Assembly: GCA_964537685.1 (NCBI GenBank)
Contig: CAZICM010000061.1
Location: forward strand, 1-56,685
Source: CAZICM01 sp964537685
Lineage (GTDB): Bacteria > Myxococcota_A > Polyangia > Polyangiales > Polyangiaceae
Reading direction: 5' to 3'
DNA length: 56,685 nucleotides
The notes below the pieces were generated by a model. It did no database searches and was not told the DNA's origin. It saw nothing but the letters and a program-made list of their open reading frames with translations. The position numbers and the translations under genes are program-made. Of the stretch, positions 1 to 9,500 are shown piece by piece (position 1 is the first letter of the stretch; each line of letters starts with the position of its first letter).

Positions 1-211
1 CTACTTTTTTTTCTTCGACCGCCAAGACCTGCCCCCCGCCCACGATTTTTTTTTCTTCGCCCGCCAAGAGCCGCTCCTCGCCCGCGATCAAAATAAGCTT
101 GATTTCGCCTCGTTTCACATCGCCCACCACAAAATTTTTCCCGTGGAATAAGACCGTTTTCAGAGGCGTATGTGACTCCGACCCGCGCTTCTGTTGGGTC
201 ACTTTATTCAT
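1..211 (-). CDS. Hypothetical protein, 3' end cut by window edge
   Basis: An open minus-strand frame starts with ATG at 211..209 and runs off the left edge, giving about 70 residues with no stop. It begins MNKVTQQKRGSES and is rich in Lys, Glu and Gly, with a short hydrophobic strand (IKLILIAGEERLLAGEE). An in-frame ATG 12 bases upstream (223..221) would add MKTV. No family is recognised. Charged, strand-like stretches suggest a soluble protein or domain, but the fold cannot be judged from this fragment. It is divergent from the gene at 251 and the two share a very short promoter region (212-250). The poly-T runs near 5-12 and 46-54 of the plus strand are Lys/Glu codons in this frame rather than a terminator. 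Confidence 0.5.
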   Translation of the reverse strand, partial: MNKVTQQKRGSESHTPLKTVLFHGKNFVVGDVKRGEIKLILIAGEERLLAGEEKKIVGGGQVLAVEEKKV

Positions 212-250
212 GACTGTTTTCATGCGGTTGTAACAACCAGGAGATTGACC

Positions 251-742
251 ATGGCAGATCCCAAACATCCCCAGTCGGGCGACTTGATCATTGATGCGAG
301 CGATGTGAACGCCGTCGATTTAACCTCCGACCAGGTCCGCGCTCTGACCAAAATCCGCGAGGGTTTTCCAGAGGCTGTTACGTGTTTGCAGCGTATGAAT
401 CCCCCGCAGGTTCAAGCCTTGGGGCTCAATCCCAATGAAATCGCCAGAATCTCGTCCCTGATGACCGAGTTCGATAGGGCTTCGGAATTGCTCGGTCCCG
501 CCGAGAAATTGGCGGAGCTGATGCGCGAAACCAGGCTCTTTAAAGGACATCAGGTCGCCCTTGTCCTTACCGAAATGGCAAAACAGGTGAGGCATCGCGG
601 CGAAAAAGACCCAGAGGCCGCGAAGTTGTTGGGCTTGTTGAATGATTTATTGGACTATACCTTTGGGCCGGCTCAAAAGGGAGCCGCGACGAGGAAGGAG
701 AAGGAGGAGCCGTCTTCGAGCAAGCCGCCCGCGGTTTCATGA
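251..742 (+). CDS. Conserved-looking hypothetical protein, 163 aa
   Basis: The protein is small, acidic and predicted mainly helical; no family is recognised. I start at the ATG at 251 because an AGGAG sits at 239-243, 7 bases upstream; the earlier in-frame start at 194 has no such site. It has no signal peptide or membrane segment, so it should be cytoplasmic. The N-terminal 30 residues look strand-like (LIIDASDVNAVDL). Residues 40-140 form amphipathic helices with Leu/Ile heptads (for example SELLGPAEKLAELMRETRLF). The last 20 residues are a charged, Ser/Pro-rich tail. The 3' end overlaps the convergent Uma2 gene by 6 bases. Function unknown. Confidence 0.7.
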   Translation: MADPKHPQSGDLIIDASDVNAVDLTSDQVRALTKIREGFPEAVTCLQRMNPPQVQALGLNPNEIARISSLMTEFDRASELLGPAEKLAELMRETRLFKGHQVALVLTEMAKQVRHRGEKDPEAAKLLGLLNDLLDYTFGPAQKGAATRKEKEEPSSSKPPAVS

Positions 743-1678
743 TTCCAATTCTTCGAGCCGGCCCGCCTTGAGCACCCGTTTGATAAGCTCTCTTATTTCC
801 TCGGCGGACAGCGTTTGAATTCGAGCTTCCAAGCTTTGGGGCACCAAGCCAAAGCGGTCTTGAATCGCATCCATCGCCATTTGCCGAGCCAGCTTTAAGC
901 CTTCCTCGCGGCCCTTTTGCAGTCCTTCCTCGCGGCCCTTTTGCAGTCCTTCCTCGCGGCCCTTTTGCAGTCCTTCTTCGCGGCCCTGTTGCAGTCCTTC
1001 TTCGATGCCTTCTTCCAAGCCCTTTTGATGCTCTTTCTTTAATTGCTTCACCAGCACTTCATTGTTTTTTTTCAAGAGGGCCCGGCTTATTTCCTTTTCG
1101 CCTTCCGCCATGTCCAGCAGCGCTTTGACCTTGATCGGCTTCACCAGGGCTTGATCTTTTATTTTGTCTTTGGGGTTTAGCCGTTCAAAGGCTTGCTTGT
1201 TTGCGTTCCATTCCCCAATCCAGCCTTCGTTCACAAAAATCGCAAAGACTCTCCGTACGCCCCGCTTCGATAGATCCTGCGCCCGCTGGTCTATGCTTTT
1301 GTGGCTCTGGGTGTTGACGACTTCAAAGGCCAGCTCTTCAAGATAACGATCGCCTGTGGCAGGGTCGATTCCTTTTTTTCTTATTGAGGCATCGGCGGCA
1401 AAATCGCTTTCTTCATCCAGGCGCGTGCACAATTCAACCGAACTTTGATACTCCGGTTTTGAATGGGTATGAATGATGCTTGCAATATGCGCTTGTTCGT
1501 CGGCGTGGGGCGGATCGCTGGGCTCCATCGCCAACAGCTTGCCCCGCACCATTTCCTCGCGGGCGCTCTCGGGTAAGATTAAATGATCGCTTACCCTTGG
1601 AAGGTTGGATTCTCGGTAGCCATCTCGCATGAGATGCTTGCTAGCATGATGAACATGCGATCGCAAGATTTTTTTCAC
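737..1678 (-). CDS. Uma2-family endonuclease (PD-(D/E)XK fold)
   Basis: The 313-residue protein has an N-terminal Uma2/DUF820-type nuclease-fold domain at about residues 30-180. LPESAREEMVRGKLLAMEPSD is the usual entry motif. Candidate catalytic residues are Asp96 (AADASIRKKG), Glu119 in ELAFEVVN and Lys127 in SHKSID, followed by the typical strand GVRRVFAIFVNEG. Uma2 proteins occur in large families in cyanobacteria, myxobacteria and planctomycetes; nuclease activity is inferred and their biological role is poorly known. Residues 205-265 are a charged helix with repeated EEGLQKGR units encoded by a 24-bp DNA repeat. The C-terminus (AEEIRELIKRVLKAG) resembles the DUF4351-like tail of related proteins. 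The GTG start follows a TAGATC hexamer by 6 bases and has no Shine-Dalgarno site; ATG at 1630 is an alternative. Confidence 0.8.
   Translation of the reverse strand: MKKILRSHVHHASKHLMRDGYRESNLPRVSDHLILPESAREEMVRGKLLAMEPSDPPHADEQAHIASIIHTHSKPEYQSSVELCTRLDEESDFAADASIRKKGIDPATGDRYLEELAFEVVNTQSHKSIDQRAQDLSKRGVRRVFAIFVNEGWIGEWNANKQAFERLNPKDKIKDQALVKPIKVKALLDMAEGEKEISRALLKKNNEVLVKQLKKEHQKGLEEGIEEGLQQGREEGLQKGREEGLQKGREEGLQKGREEGLKLARQMAMDAIQDRFGLVPQSLEARIQTLSAEEIRELIKRVLKAGRLEELES
901..996. repeat. 24-bp tandem repeat inside the Uma2 gene, four copies
   Basis: Four head-to-tail 24-base units start at 901, 925, 949 and 973. The first three are identical and the fourth differs at two bases. On the coding (minus) strand each unit encodes the octapeptide EEGLQKGR or a close variant. 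A more diverged copy follows at 997. The unit length is a multiple of three, so copy-number change keeps the reading frame and only lengthens or shortens a charged helix. Confidence 0.95.
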
Positions 1679-1684
1679 GCATCC

Positions 1685-1690
1685 GATCTA
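1685..1690 (-). promoter_or_regulatory. Putative -10 element for the Uma2 gene
   Basis: TAGATC on the minus strand lies 6 bases before the GTG start at 1678, with AT-rich DNA upstream (1691-1727) and no Shine-Dalgarno sequence. The arrangement matches the TAnnnT hexamers seen before several other genes in the window and suggests a leaderless transcript. I see no convincing -35 at 17 bp. Confidence 0.3.
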
Positions 1691-1727
1691 TTTGTTTTTA
1701 ATTATTTCAAATTCATATACAATTTTA

Positions 1728-2330
1728 TCATTTTGTTATTGCGTTCGATGCCTCAACCGCTTTGTCCACTTGCATCGTTAGTTCTTCAGGATAGGGACGG
1801 TCGGTGACGGATTCCCCCACATGTTTCCAGAAGATGCGTCTGTCGGGCAGGATAATAAAGGCGGCTGGCACCGCAATATCCTGGCCTTTCATTGCCACTC
1901 CATAGTCCGTGGCCACTTTAAGCTGTTCATCGCTGAGCAGGGGATAGCTAATATTTAAATCCTTGGCGAGCTTTTCCGAATCCTCCTTGGCGTCAACACT
2001 GATCGCGACGAGACTCACGTTCTTTGACTGAAAGGTGTTGTGCATATTTGCCAACTGACCCAGTTGGCTCTTGCAAAACGTTCACCAGTAGCCCCGGTAG
2101 AATACGACCAGCGCGGGCCCCTTGGCCACAAGCCCGTTGAGGCTTTGCGTTTGGCCTTGATGATCGGGCAGGCTAAACTCGGGAGCTTTGGCCTGTTCGG
2201 CAATCGGGGGAGTGCGGGTGCTCACGGATAGGAGACAACTCGCCGTGGATATAAGGCCACCTAAGGCGGCCAGGGCCGAAATGCCTACAATCAGCTTTCG
2301 GCGTGTCAGAAAAGGTTTGCGTTCATTCAT
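1728..2330 (-). CDS. Sec-containing AhpC/TSA-type redoxin (probable selenoprotein)
   Basis: I read this as one 200-residue gene whose codon 83 is TGA (2084..2082). Upstream of the TGA is a typical redoxin start (APEFSLPDHQGQ, then LVVFYRGYW). Downstream the same frame continues TFCKSQLGQL and the rest of a thioredoxin fold (LVAISVDA, YPLLSDEQLKVATDYGV, VPAAFIILPDRRIFWKHVGE). In this family the position after RGxW is the catalytic Cys of a CxxC motif; here the motif is UxxC (Sec83, Cys86). A perfect hairpin of the bacterial SECIS type follows at 2050-2068. The N-terminus (residues 1-32) has a twin Arg (TRRK), a hydrophobic stretch and Cys32, so the protein is probably exported or membrane-anchored. 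The likely role is thiol peroxidase or disulfide reductase. The alternative is a nonsense mutation or sequencing error, but one intact frame on both sides plus the hairpin argue against it. Confidence 0.85.
2050..2068 (-). promoter_or_regulatory. Candidate bacterial SECIS hairpin after the in-frame TGA
   Basis: On the minus strand an 8-bp perfect stem (GCCAACTG paired with CAGTTGGC) closes a GGT loop. The loop begins 22 bases after the TGA. Bacterial SECIS elements are stem-loops just downstream of UGA with a guanosine among the first two loop bases and a UGA-to-loop distance of about 16-37 bases; all of these hold here. It would recruit SelB to decode UGA as selenocysteine. Confidence 0.75.
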
Positions 2331-2336
2331 GGTTGT

Positions 2337-2342
2337 TATCTA
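2337..2342 (-). promoter_or_regulatory. Putative -10 element for the selenoprotein gene
   Basis: TAGATA on the minus strand lies 6 bases before the ATG at 2330, and no Shine-Dalgarno site is present. This fits the leaderless pattern repeated in the window; no clear -35 is visible. Confidence 0.3.
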
Positions 2343-2390
2343 CGCTCGATGTGGGTAACGGTTTCGTTTTTTTGTGGGTTGCCAGGGCGC

Positions 2391-5300
2391 TTAGCGCAAA
2401 TTCCTTCGCTTTGCGCGCAGCCATGCCACGCCAAGCGCGCCCATCCATACCCATGCCGGAGTGTTTGAATCTTGCTCCTGTCCTCCCATCGAGCGGACGG
2501 CGCAGTCCGATATCGCGGGAGGTCCAGGGGGATCGACGCATTGACCGCTGAGATTGCAGGCTTTGCCTTCCACGCAATCGGCCACGGTTTTGCATTGGGT
2601 GGGGCATGCGTTTTGATCGATCGGGCAGCGGTAGGGGGAACAGTCGCTATCTGTGGGGCCGGGTATGCGAAGGGTGTGTTCGCCGTCGCAGCGGGCGCCT
2701 ATTACGTTGAGATCGGCACAAGTGCCCTTTTCACAGATAAAATCAAAGACGCATTCGCTGTCCGCGCTGCAGCTTGTTTTGCATGCTCCTCCAGGCGGGG
2801 GCATTCCAGGTAGGGGCATTGGGGGTTCGGCACAGCGGAATCCTCCGTTCATTCCACCGCAGCGTTCGGTTTGTACCGCGTGATTGCCCATTCCATCGCA
2901 TAGATCCCGCGATAATTCACAGTTTTTGATGTCGGCGTCGCATTGGCATACAGGGGGGCTAAAGGGAGCTCCATTCGGGGGAAAGCTGCATGTGGCATTT
3001 GGATTTCCATCGCAGAATCCAGCGCAGGCGCCTTCGCCGGGGCATGTGGCTCGCACTTCGGGGCCGTCGCTAAAGGGCCGGGGAGGTTCGGGTTTTTGGG
3101 GTGTGCCTACGGGGATGCATGTGCCAATGTTGTTTTCGACGTTGCAGGCTTGGCATGCGCCCAGGCATGGCTGGTTGCAGCATACGCCGTCGACGCAAAA
3201 GCCGGATGCACATTGGCGATCGCGTTCGCATACGGCGCTGTTGGGGAAGCGGGGTTGACATAGGCCAAGGCCGGTCATTCCTCCACCACCGGCTCCGCCT
3301 CCGCCGCCCGCTCCGCAATTGGGGGGAGGAGGTCCGCCGCCCGCTCCGCCTGCTCCGCCCGCGCCGCCCATGCCACCCATGCCTCCCATGCCTCCTTGGC
3401 CCATGGGTAGGGGTAAGCACCAGCCTGCATCCGAGCAATCGGTGTCGATGCAGCAGAAGGTGATGCAATAGCCTTGGGAACCGCAGGTTCCGGGCTTGCA
3501 GGATTTGGTGTCCACATCATTTGGCGTCGCTTTTCCCTTGCCATCGCATTCGTTGTGCACTTCGACTTCGTTGACGCAGGTGACGGGGAGCTTGGTGCCT
3601 TGCTTGGCAAATCCACAGGTTCCATCGGGGCTTGCATCTTCTTTGCCCATGGCTGTGCATGAATAGCATTCTTCCGTGCACTCGGTGTTACAGCAGACTT
3701 TTTCGTTGTCCGAGCAGTATCCAGAGAGGCATTCGTTGTCGGCTTGGCATCCGTCGCCGTTGGTTTTGGCAAAGACGACGGCTGTATTTAAGATAATTCC
3801 CCCAAGCCCTCGTCCGCCGCTGACGAGCACACCCCTGCCCGCTTGGCTAAATTCTCCGGCGTTTACGTTGATGCCCGGGGCTTCGCTATGCTCTTTGCCT
3901 AGGCCCATGGATGGCAGGGGGAGTAGGCTGTCGCTTTGGGGTGAATAGAGTTCGGCGCTGGAGAGTTCGGCGGCGGGCATGGCCATGGGTCCTCCAAAAC
4001 CTCCGGCGAGAACGATGTCACCCGAGGGAAGGCGGACGGAGCTGTGATGAGCCCGTCTTTCTCCCATGGTGAGGACGGGTTGTTTGAATCCGGAAAAGGT
4101 CTGGCCCATGACCGGAGGAATATAGAGTTCGGCGGTGTTGAGGTAGCTTGGATTCATGAGGGCATTTAAGCCGCCGGAAATGAGCACTTGGCCGTTTTTA
4201 AGGAGGGTGGCGGCATGGGATGCCCGGCCTGAGGCCATTTGAATGGAACCTCCTCCTGCGGCGATGATGGGTCCGAAGGTATTGGTCATGGGATCGAAGA
4301 GTTCGGCGGATTGGGTGGCGAAACCGGCGGCCGTAAGTCCTCCTGCGATAAGCACTTGATTGCTATCGAGGCGTACGGCGATATGCTGAAAGCGGGCTAC
4401 ATTGGGCACAAGAAGCGCGCTGAACATATTGGTGATAGGGTCGTAGAGTTCGGCGCTTTTGATAGGCTGTTTAAGCTGGTCGGCGCCTCCTAGAATCAAT
4501 ACCCGGCCATCGGCGAGAAGGGTGGCGGTGGGGCGGCGGCGCGCGGTGTTCATCGCTGGGCCGGCGCTAAAGGTTTGATTGATTGGATCGAAGAGTTCGG
4601 TGGTGCTGAGGACGGTATTGCCGGCGGCGGTGGACGAGCCTCCCGCGATAAGGATTTTGCCGTTGTTTAACAATACCGCGCTATGCTCGGCGCGGGGGGC
4701 GAGCATTTTTCCGGCGGAAGGAGAAAAGGTTTGGCTTAAAGGTTCATAGATTTCTGCGGTATCGGTGGGATTGCCGCCCAAGGTATAGCCTCCCGCAATC
4801 AGCACGGGGCTGGTATTGCTGGCTGGGCTTATTTCGAGGGCGCTGTGATCGGTGCGGGGAATCACCATCAGGCTTTGGGTGGATACCCAGGCGGGATCGA
4901 GCAGGGCGGGATAGCGAATTCCGCTATCGGGCCAGGTCATCACCAGCGTGCAGGTGTTGGCGCCCGGCGGGGTGATTTGCTGGGGCGCGGACAGGGGGGA
5001 CAGGGCGCATCCTTCGACGGACATGGTGACCGCGATGCGCTGGCCCGAGGCATCGATGAAGAAAGGAGGCGGGACGCGGAGGCGCGCAATGGAATGGGTA
5101 TCCAAGAACTCAAGCGTATTTTGGGCCAGCCTGAGTGCGTGTACTCGCTCAAGGCCAATGCGATAACGAATCTGTTTGGTTTGGGGTTCGCGTTCAAAAT
5201 AAAGAAAATCCTCGGCGCCATGGGCAAAGGCGCGGACGAGTACATCGTAAGCCTCGGAGCCTTTTGGCTGATAGGCCGCGGGATAGCGGGCGATGGTGGG

Positions 5301-5708
5301 TGTGCCCGGCGCGGCGGAGAAAGAGCTGTTTACGGCGTTGTCAAGCTGAAAATAAAGGGCTGTTCCCGAAGCCTCATCGCGCACGGCCATCGGCTGCGCG
5401 GCGCTTGTGGGAAGCTGGACGGAGGCCGTTTTGCGCGCGTGTTTAGGAAGGCGGACCAGCACGCCGTCTACTTGCGGGCCGGCGCTTAAATCGGCGGCGC
5501 CCGGTGTTTCAAAGGCATTTGGAAAGCGGGCCATCAAGTCCGAGATAAAAACGCTCTCATCTTTATCTCGTTCATCGCTATGGGAAGCGGCATCTCGGCG
5601 CGCTTGCATATCGCTACAGCTCCCGCCCATGGAAAGAAGCAGCGGGGCAAGGGCGGCGGCGGCCAAAAGGCCCGCGTACATATGAAAAAAAGCCGGATGG
5701 GTGCGCAC
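2391..5708 (-). CDS. Kelch-repeat, Cys-rich surface protein with MYXO-CTERM-like tail
   Basis: This 1105-residue exported protein starts with GTG, preceded by AAGGAG. Residues 1-31 form a signal ending in GGSC, so it may be a lipoprotein. After an N-terminal region of unknown fold (about 50-270), residues 280-650 hold kelch-type repeats (units like ILIAGGxxxxG, then AELYDPITNTF, with paired Gly and a conserved aromatic), predicting a beta-propeller for binding. Residues 650 onward are very Cys-rich (NECLSGYCSDNEKVCC and similar, as in Dickkopf/EGF-like myxobacterial modules), interrupted by a Gly/Met-rich linker. The C-terminus has a Cys, a hydrophobic helix (WVWMGALGVAWL) and a basic RAKRRNLR end, resembling the MYXO-CTERM sorting signal. 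The likely role is cell-surface adhesion or matrix binding; the ligand is unknown. Confidence 0.85.
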   Translation of the reverse strand: MRTHPAFFHMYAGLLAAAALAPLLLSMGGSCSDMQARRDAASHSDERDKDESVFISDLMARFPNAFETPGAADLSAGPQVDGVLVRLPKHARKTASVQLPTSAAQPMAVRDEASGTALYFQLDNAVNSSFSAAPGTPTIARYPAAYQPKGSEAYDVLVRAFAHGAEDFLYFEREPQTKQIRYRIGLERVHALRLAQNTLEFLDTHSIARLRVPPPFFIDASGQRIAVTMSVEGCALSPLSAPQQITPPGANTCTLVMTWPDSGIRYPALLDPAWVSTQSLMVIPRTDHSALEISPASNTSPVLIAGGYTLGGNPTDTAEIYEPLSQTFSPSAGKMLAPRAEHSAVLLNNGKILIAGGSSTAAGNTVLSTTELFDPINQTFSAGPAMNTARRRPTATLLADGRVLILGGADQLKQPIKSAELYDPITNMFSALLVPNVARFQHIAVRLDSNQVLIAGGLTAAGFATQSAELFDPMTNTFGPIIAAGGGSIQMASGRASHAATLLKNGQVLISGGLNALMNPSYLNTAELYIPPVMGQTFSGFKQPVLTMGERRAHHSSVRLPSGDIVLAGGFGGPMAMPAAELSSAELYSPQSDSLLPLPSMGLGKEHSEAPGINVNAGEFSQAGRGVLVSGGRGLGGIILNTAVVFAKTNGDGCQADNECLSGYCSDNEKVCCNTECTEECYSCTAMGKEDASPDGTCGFAKQGTKLPVTCVNEVEVHNECDGKGKATPNDVDTKSCKPGTCGSQGYCITFCCIDTDCSDAGWCLPLPMGQGGMGGMGGMGGAGGAGGAGGGPPPPNCGAGGGGGAGGGGMTGLGLCQPRFPNSAVCERDRQCASGFCVDGVCCNQPCLGACQACNVENNIGTCIPVGTPQKPEPPRPFSDGPEVRATCPGEGACAGFCDGNPNATCSFPPNGAPFSPPVCQCDADIKNCELSRDLCDGMGNHAVQTERCGGMNGGFRCAEPPMPLPGMPPPGGACKTSCSADSECVFDFICEKGTCADLNVIGARCDGEHTLRIPGPTDSDCSPYRCPIDQNACPTQCKTVADCVEGKACNLSGQCVDPPGPPAISDCAVRSMGGQEQDSNTPAWVWMGALGVAWLRAKRRNLR

Positions 5709-5786
5709 GGAAGCTCCTTGAGATGGGCTTATATCAGAATCGGCCCTCTAAGCCGCGACGAAAAATGCGGGCGTCGAGATCGGGGG

Positions 5787-5815
5787 TTGTTGTGCGCGGG
5801 CGAGGGGTGTAATCT
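5787..5815 (+). promoter_or_regulatory. Putative sigma-70-like promoter for the Cys-rich lipoprotein gene
   Basis: TTGTTG (5787-5792) and TAATCT (5810-5815) are separated by 17 bases. They lie 52 bases before the ATG at 5868, which has its own Shine-Dalgarno site. The promoter would drive 5868 and probably the type-3-repeat gene after it. Confidence 0.45.
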
Positions 5816-5867
5816 GCAGGGGTTCATCGAGATTTCATCCAGCAAGACAGGGTGCAGGAGTTTATTT

Positions 5868-6518
5868 ATGCGGACGCAACAATGGCTGTTCATGGGCGCG
5901 CTTTTGATTTCGGTTCTTGCGGCGTGCAGCGAAACAGAGAGCACATCGGGGGGTTCGTCGTCTTCTTCTTCATCTTCATCGGCGACTTCTTCTTCGTCGA
6001 CCAGTTCGACTTCATCGGCCTCTTCATCGACATCGGGATCGAGTTCATCGGGGATGGGAGGAGGCGGGGGTTCGGGCGGCGGAGGCCCCTCATCGGGCTA
6101 TTGCGCGAAGGGCTGCGCGGCGGCCGTGGATTGTTGTCCGATGGGATTGCCGAATTGCCCCGGGAATAGCTATCCGACGAATTACACCTGCGATAACGGG
6201 GTATGCGGAGCGCCTCAATGTGCAATGGATTCGGATTGCCAGAATGCGGCGACACCAAACAACAAGTGCGTAACATTTAATGGCGCGAAGCAATGCGTGA
6301 CTCCATGCATGGCCGACGCTGAATGCACGAATCCGGCGAAGTGCATTGGTCTTGATGATATGAACAACAAGTTCTGCAAGGCCGATTTGCCGCCCTTTAT
6401 GTGCACAATGGATTCGCAGTGCAATGGTTTTGGAAAGTGCAACGCGGCCGGCGATGCCTGTGAATGCTTTGTGGATGGAGATTGCACGGGTTTTGTGAAT
6501 AAGTGCGTGCTGCCCTAA
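5868..6518 (+). CDS. Cys-rich lipoprotein with Ser-rich linker
   Basis: The 216-residue lipoprotein has the signal MRTQQWLFMGALLISVLAAC, with lipobox LAAC and Cys20. I start at 5868 because CAGGAG lies 7 bases upstream. Residues 27-62 are almost only Ser/Thr, followed by a Gly-rich stretch; this linker type is common on surface lipoproteins of Polyangia and holds the folded part away from the membrane. Residues 70-216 have evenly spaced cysteines in repeated motifs (CAMDSDCQNA, CMADAECTNPAKC, CTMDSQCNGFGKC, CFVDGDCTG), which look like small disulfide-stabilised modules related to those in the kelch protein encoded on the other strand. The gene probably forms an operon with the type-3-repeat gene 43 bases downstream. 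Ligand and function unknown. Confidence 0.85.
   Translation: MRTQQWLFMGALLISVLAACSETESTSGGSSSSSSSSSATSSSSTSSTSSASSSTSGSSSSGMGGGGGSGGGGPSSGYCAKGCAAAVDCCPMGLPNCPGNSYPTNYTCDNGVCGAPQCAMDSDCQNAATPNNKCVTFNGAKQCVTPCMADAECTNPAKCIGLDDMNNKFCKADLPPFMCTMDSQCNGFGKCNAAGDACECFVDGDCTGFVNKCVLP
5954..6051. repeat. Serine-codon trinucleotide tract
   Basis: The DNA is a run of TCG, TCT, TCA and a few ACT/GCC codons encoding the Ser-rich linker of the lipoprotein at 5868. It is compositionally simple, and slippage would change linker length without shifting the frame. Confidence 0.7.
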
Positions 6519-6561
6519 GTATTTTGCTGATTTTTACACTTATATTTTTGCAGGGGAAGCC

Positions 6562-9500
6562 ATGAATCCATATCGTATCTTTGCTTTTGGTTCTTCGGTC
6601 CGGCGCTATTCTGGCCCATTTCGGTGGCTTCCATGGCTGGCTTCGCTGCTGTTGGTGCTTACGCTATCGGGCAGGGCGAGGGCGGCGGACCTTGATTTGG
6701 ATGGTATTGATGACACGATAGACAACTGCCCAGGTAAAGCCAATCCCGATCAGCAAAACTCCGATGCAGATACGCTGGGCGATGCCTGTGACAATTGCCC
6801 GTCGACCACCAATCAAAACCAGGCGGATTCGGAAACGGCGGGGCAAGGCGGCCCGGATGGCGTGGGCGACGTATGCGATAACTGTCCGGCGAGGGCAAAT
6901 GCCAGCCAAACCGATACCGACAATGACGGGGCGGGCAATGAATGCGACAATGATGACGACAACGATGGGCACAATGACGGCTCCGACAATTGCCCGCTGA
7001 TTTCAAATGCAGGCCAAGACAACAATGACAACGATAACTATGGCGATGTTTGCGATAACTGCCCTCTGATTACCAATCAAAATCAGAATGATGGCGATGG
7101 GGATAATGTCGGCGACTCTTGCGATAATTGCGCCGCGGTGTCCAATCCAAACCAACTGAATACCGATGGGGATATGCAAGGGGATGCCTGCGATTCCGAC
7201 GACGATAACGATAGCTTTTCCGATGCCAATGACAATTGCCCCCTGATCGCCAATAACCCTCAGACGAATACCGACGGCGATGCTCAGGGCGATGCCTGCG
7301 ATGATAATGATGATAACGATGCCCTGCTGGACGGCGCGGACAATTGCCCTTTGGTGATGAACGATCTGCAGGAGGATTCCGACGGGGATCTGGATGGCGA
7401 TGTTTGCGATAACTGCATCAATATTGCAAACAGCAATCAAGCGGATGCGGACAACGACCATGTGGGCGATGTTTGCGATAACTGCCCCTTTGTGCCGAAT
7501 GGTCCGCTTCAAACCGGAGGCCAAATCGATTCGGACGGCGATAGCCAGGGCGATGCCTGCGATGCGGACGACGATAATGACGGCGTGTCTGATGCAATGG
7601 ACAACTGTGATTTTGTTATGAATCCGCTGCAGGAAGACAATGATGCGGATATGCAGGGCGATGCCTGCGATGATGACGATGATAATGACGGCGATTTAGA
7701 TCTTCAGGATAACTGTCCATTTACGGCGAACCCCAATCAGCAGGATGGAGACGGCGATGGCCTGGGGGATGCCTGCGATAACGATAGCGACGGCGATGGG
7801 AAAGATAATGCTATCGATAACTGCCCGAATGCGTTTAATCCAAATCAGCAGAATAACGATAATGATTTAGAAGGCGATGTCTGCGATTTGAATGATGATA
7901 ACGATGCGTTTCCGGATTCGGCCGATAACTGTCCGCTGGTGGCCACTGGGGATCAGGCGGATGCGGACGGCGATTTGGTGGGGGATGCGTGCGATAACTG
8001 CAAAAACGCGCCCAATCCCAATCAGGCCGACGGCGATGTGGATCTGGTCGGGGATGCCTGCGATAACTGTGTGGCGGTTGCCGGTCCGCAGACCAATACC
8101 GACGGCGATGCGTTTGGAGATGTATGCGATCCGGACGACGATAATGATATGATTATGGATGGCAGCGACAACTGCCCGCTTGTTCCAAATCCGCCGAATC
8201 CTCAGACGATGGTTCAATTGGATACGGACGGCGATGGTCAGGGCAATGCCTGCGATAACGATGATGATAATGATACGGTAATCGATACACTGGATAACTG
8301 CCAGGTTGTGGTGAATCCCGGGCAGGAGGATTTTAACGGCGACGGCGAGGGGGATGCGTGTGATCCCGATATCGACGGCGATTTGATTTTCAATGGCCCG
8401 GACAACTGCGATACGGTTCCCAATTCAGGCCAGGAAGATAACGATGGCGACGGGATGGGGGATATCTGCGACGTAGATGACGACAACGACGGCGTTCACG
8501 ATTTTGAGCTGGCCTTCCCCTACAATATTCCGGCGGTGCCTTTTGATAACTGTCAATTTGCGCCGAATACGCTTCAGGAGAACAACGACGGGGATACCTT
8601 TGGGGATATCTGCGACACCGACGACGATAACGATGGGGTACCCGATTTTAAGAACCAGGCTCCTTACAATATTCCTGTCGATCCGGCTAATTTTGATAAC
8701 TGCCAGTTTATTGCCAATCCGATGCAGGAAAACAATGGCGATGATGCGCTGGGCAATATCTGCGATACGGATGACGACAATGACGGCGTGCCCGATTTTA
8801 AGACGGTGCCTCCCTATAACGAGCCCGTCGATCCGGTGAATTTTGATAACTGCCAGTTTATTGCCAATTCCGGTCAGCAGAACAATGACGGGGATGCGGA
8901 CGGTGATATCTGCGATACGGACGACGACAATGACAGCGTGCCGGACTTCAAGACATCGGCTCCCTACAACGAGCCTGTGGATCCGATGAATTTTGATAAC
9001 TGCCAGTTCATTGCCAATCCGATGCAGGAGAACAATGAAGGGGATGCGCTGGGCGATATCTGCGACGATGACGACGATAACGATACGGTCAAGGATTACC
9101 AGACGACGCCGCCCTACAATGTGCCTGCAAACCCTGCTGCTTTCGATAACTGTCAATTTATTATCAATACGGCGCAGGACGATGCGGACGGCGATGGGCT
9201 GGGCGATGCCTGCGATTCGGACGCCGATAATGACGGTATCGCAAACAATACCGAGATTCAAATCATCGGCACCGATCCGCTGGATGCGGATTCAGACCAC
9301 GACGGTATCAACGACTATTACGAAGTCTGCGGGAAGGAGTTTGATCCCGCCGATCCAAATCCCTGCGATTTTTCGAAGCCGCTAAATAGCGATACCGATG
9401 TCACCATCGATGCCCAGGATACCGATAGCGATAATGACGGCCTGCTGGATGCCGATGAAAAAGACTACGATAACGACGCAACCAACGATCCGGACGATTT

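Noticed and set aside
901..996. CRISPR array
   Set aside because: The units are contiguous without spacers and lie inside a coding frame.
1728..2330. Two separate short genes, or a pseudogene split by a stop
   Set aside because: Both halves are in the same frame, join into one redoxin fold with the TGA exactly at the catalytic Cys, and a SECIS-like hairpin follows.
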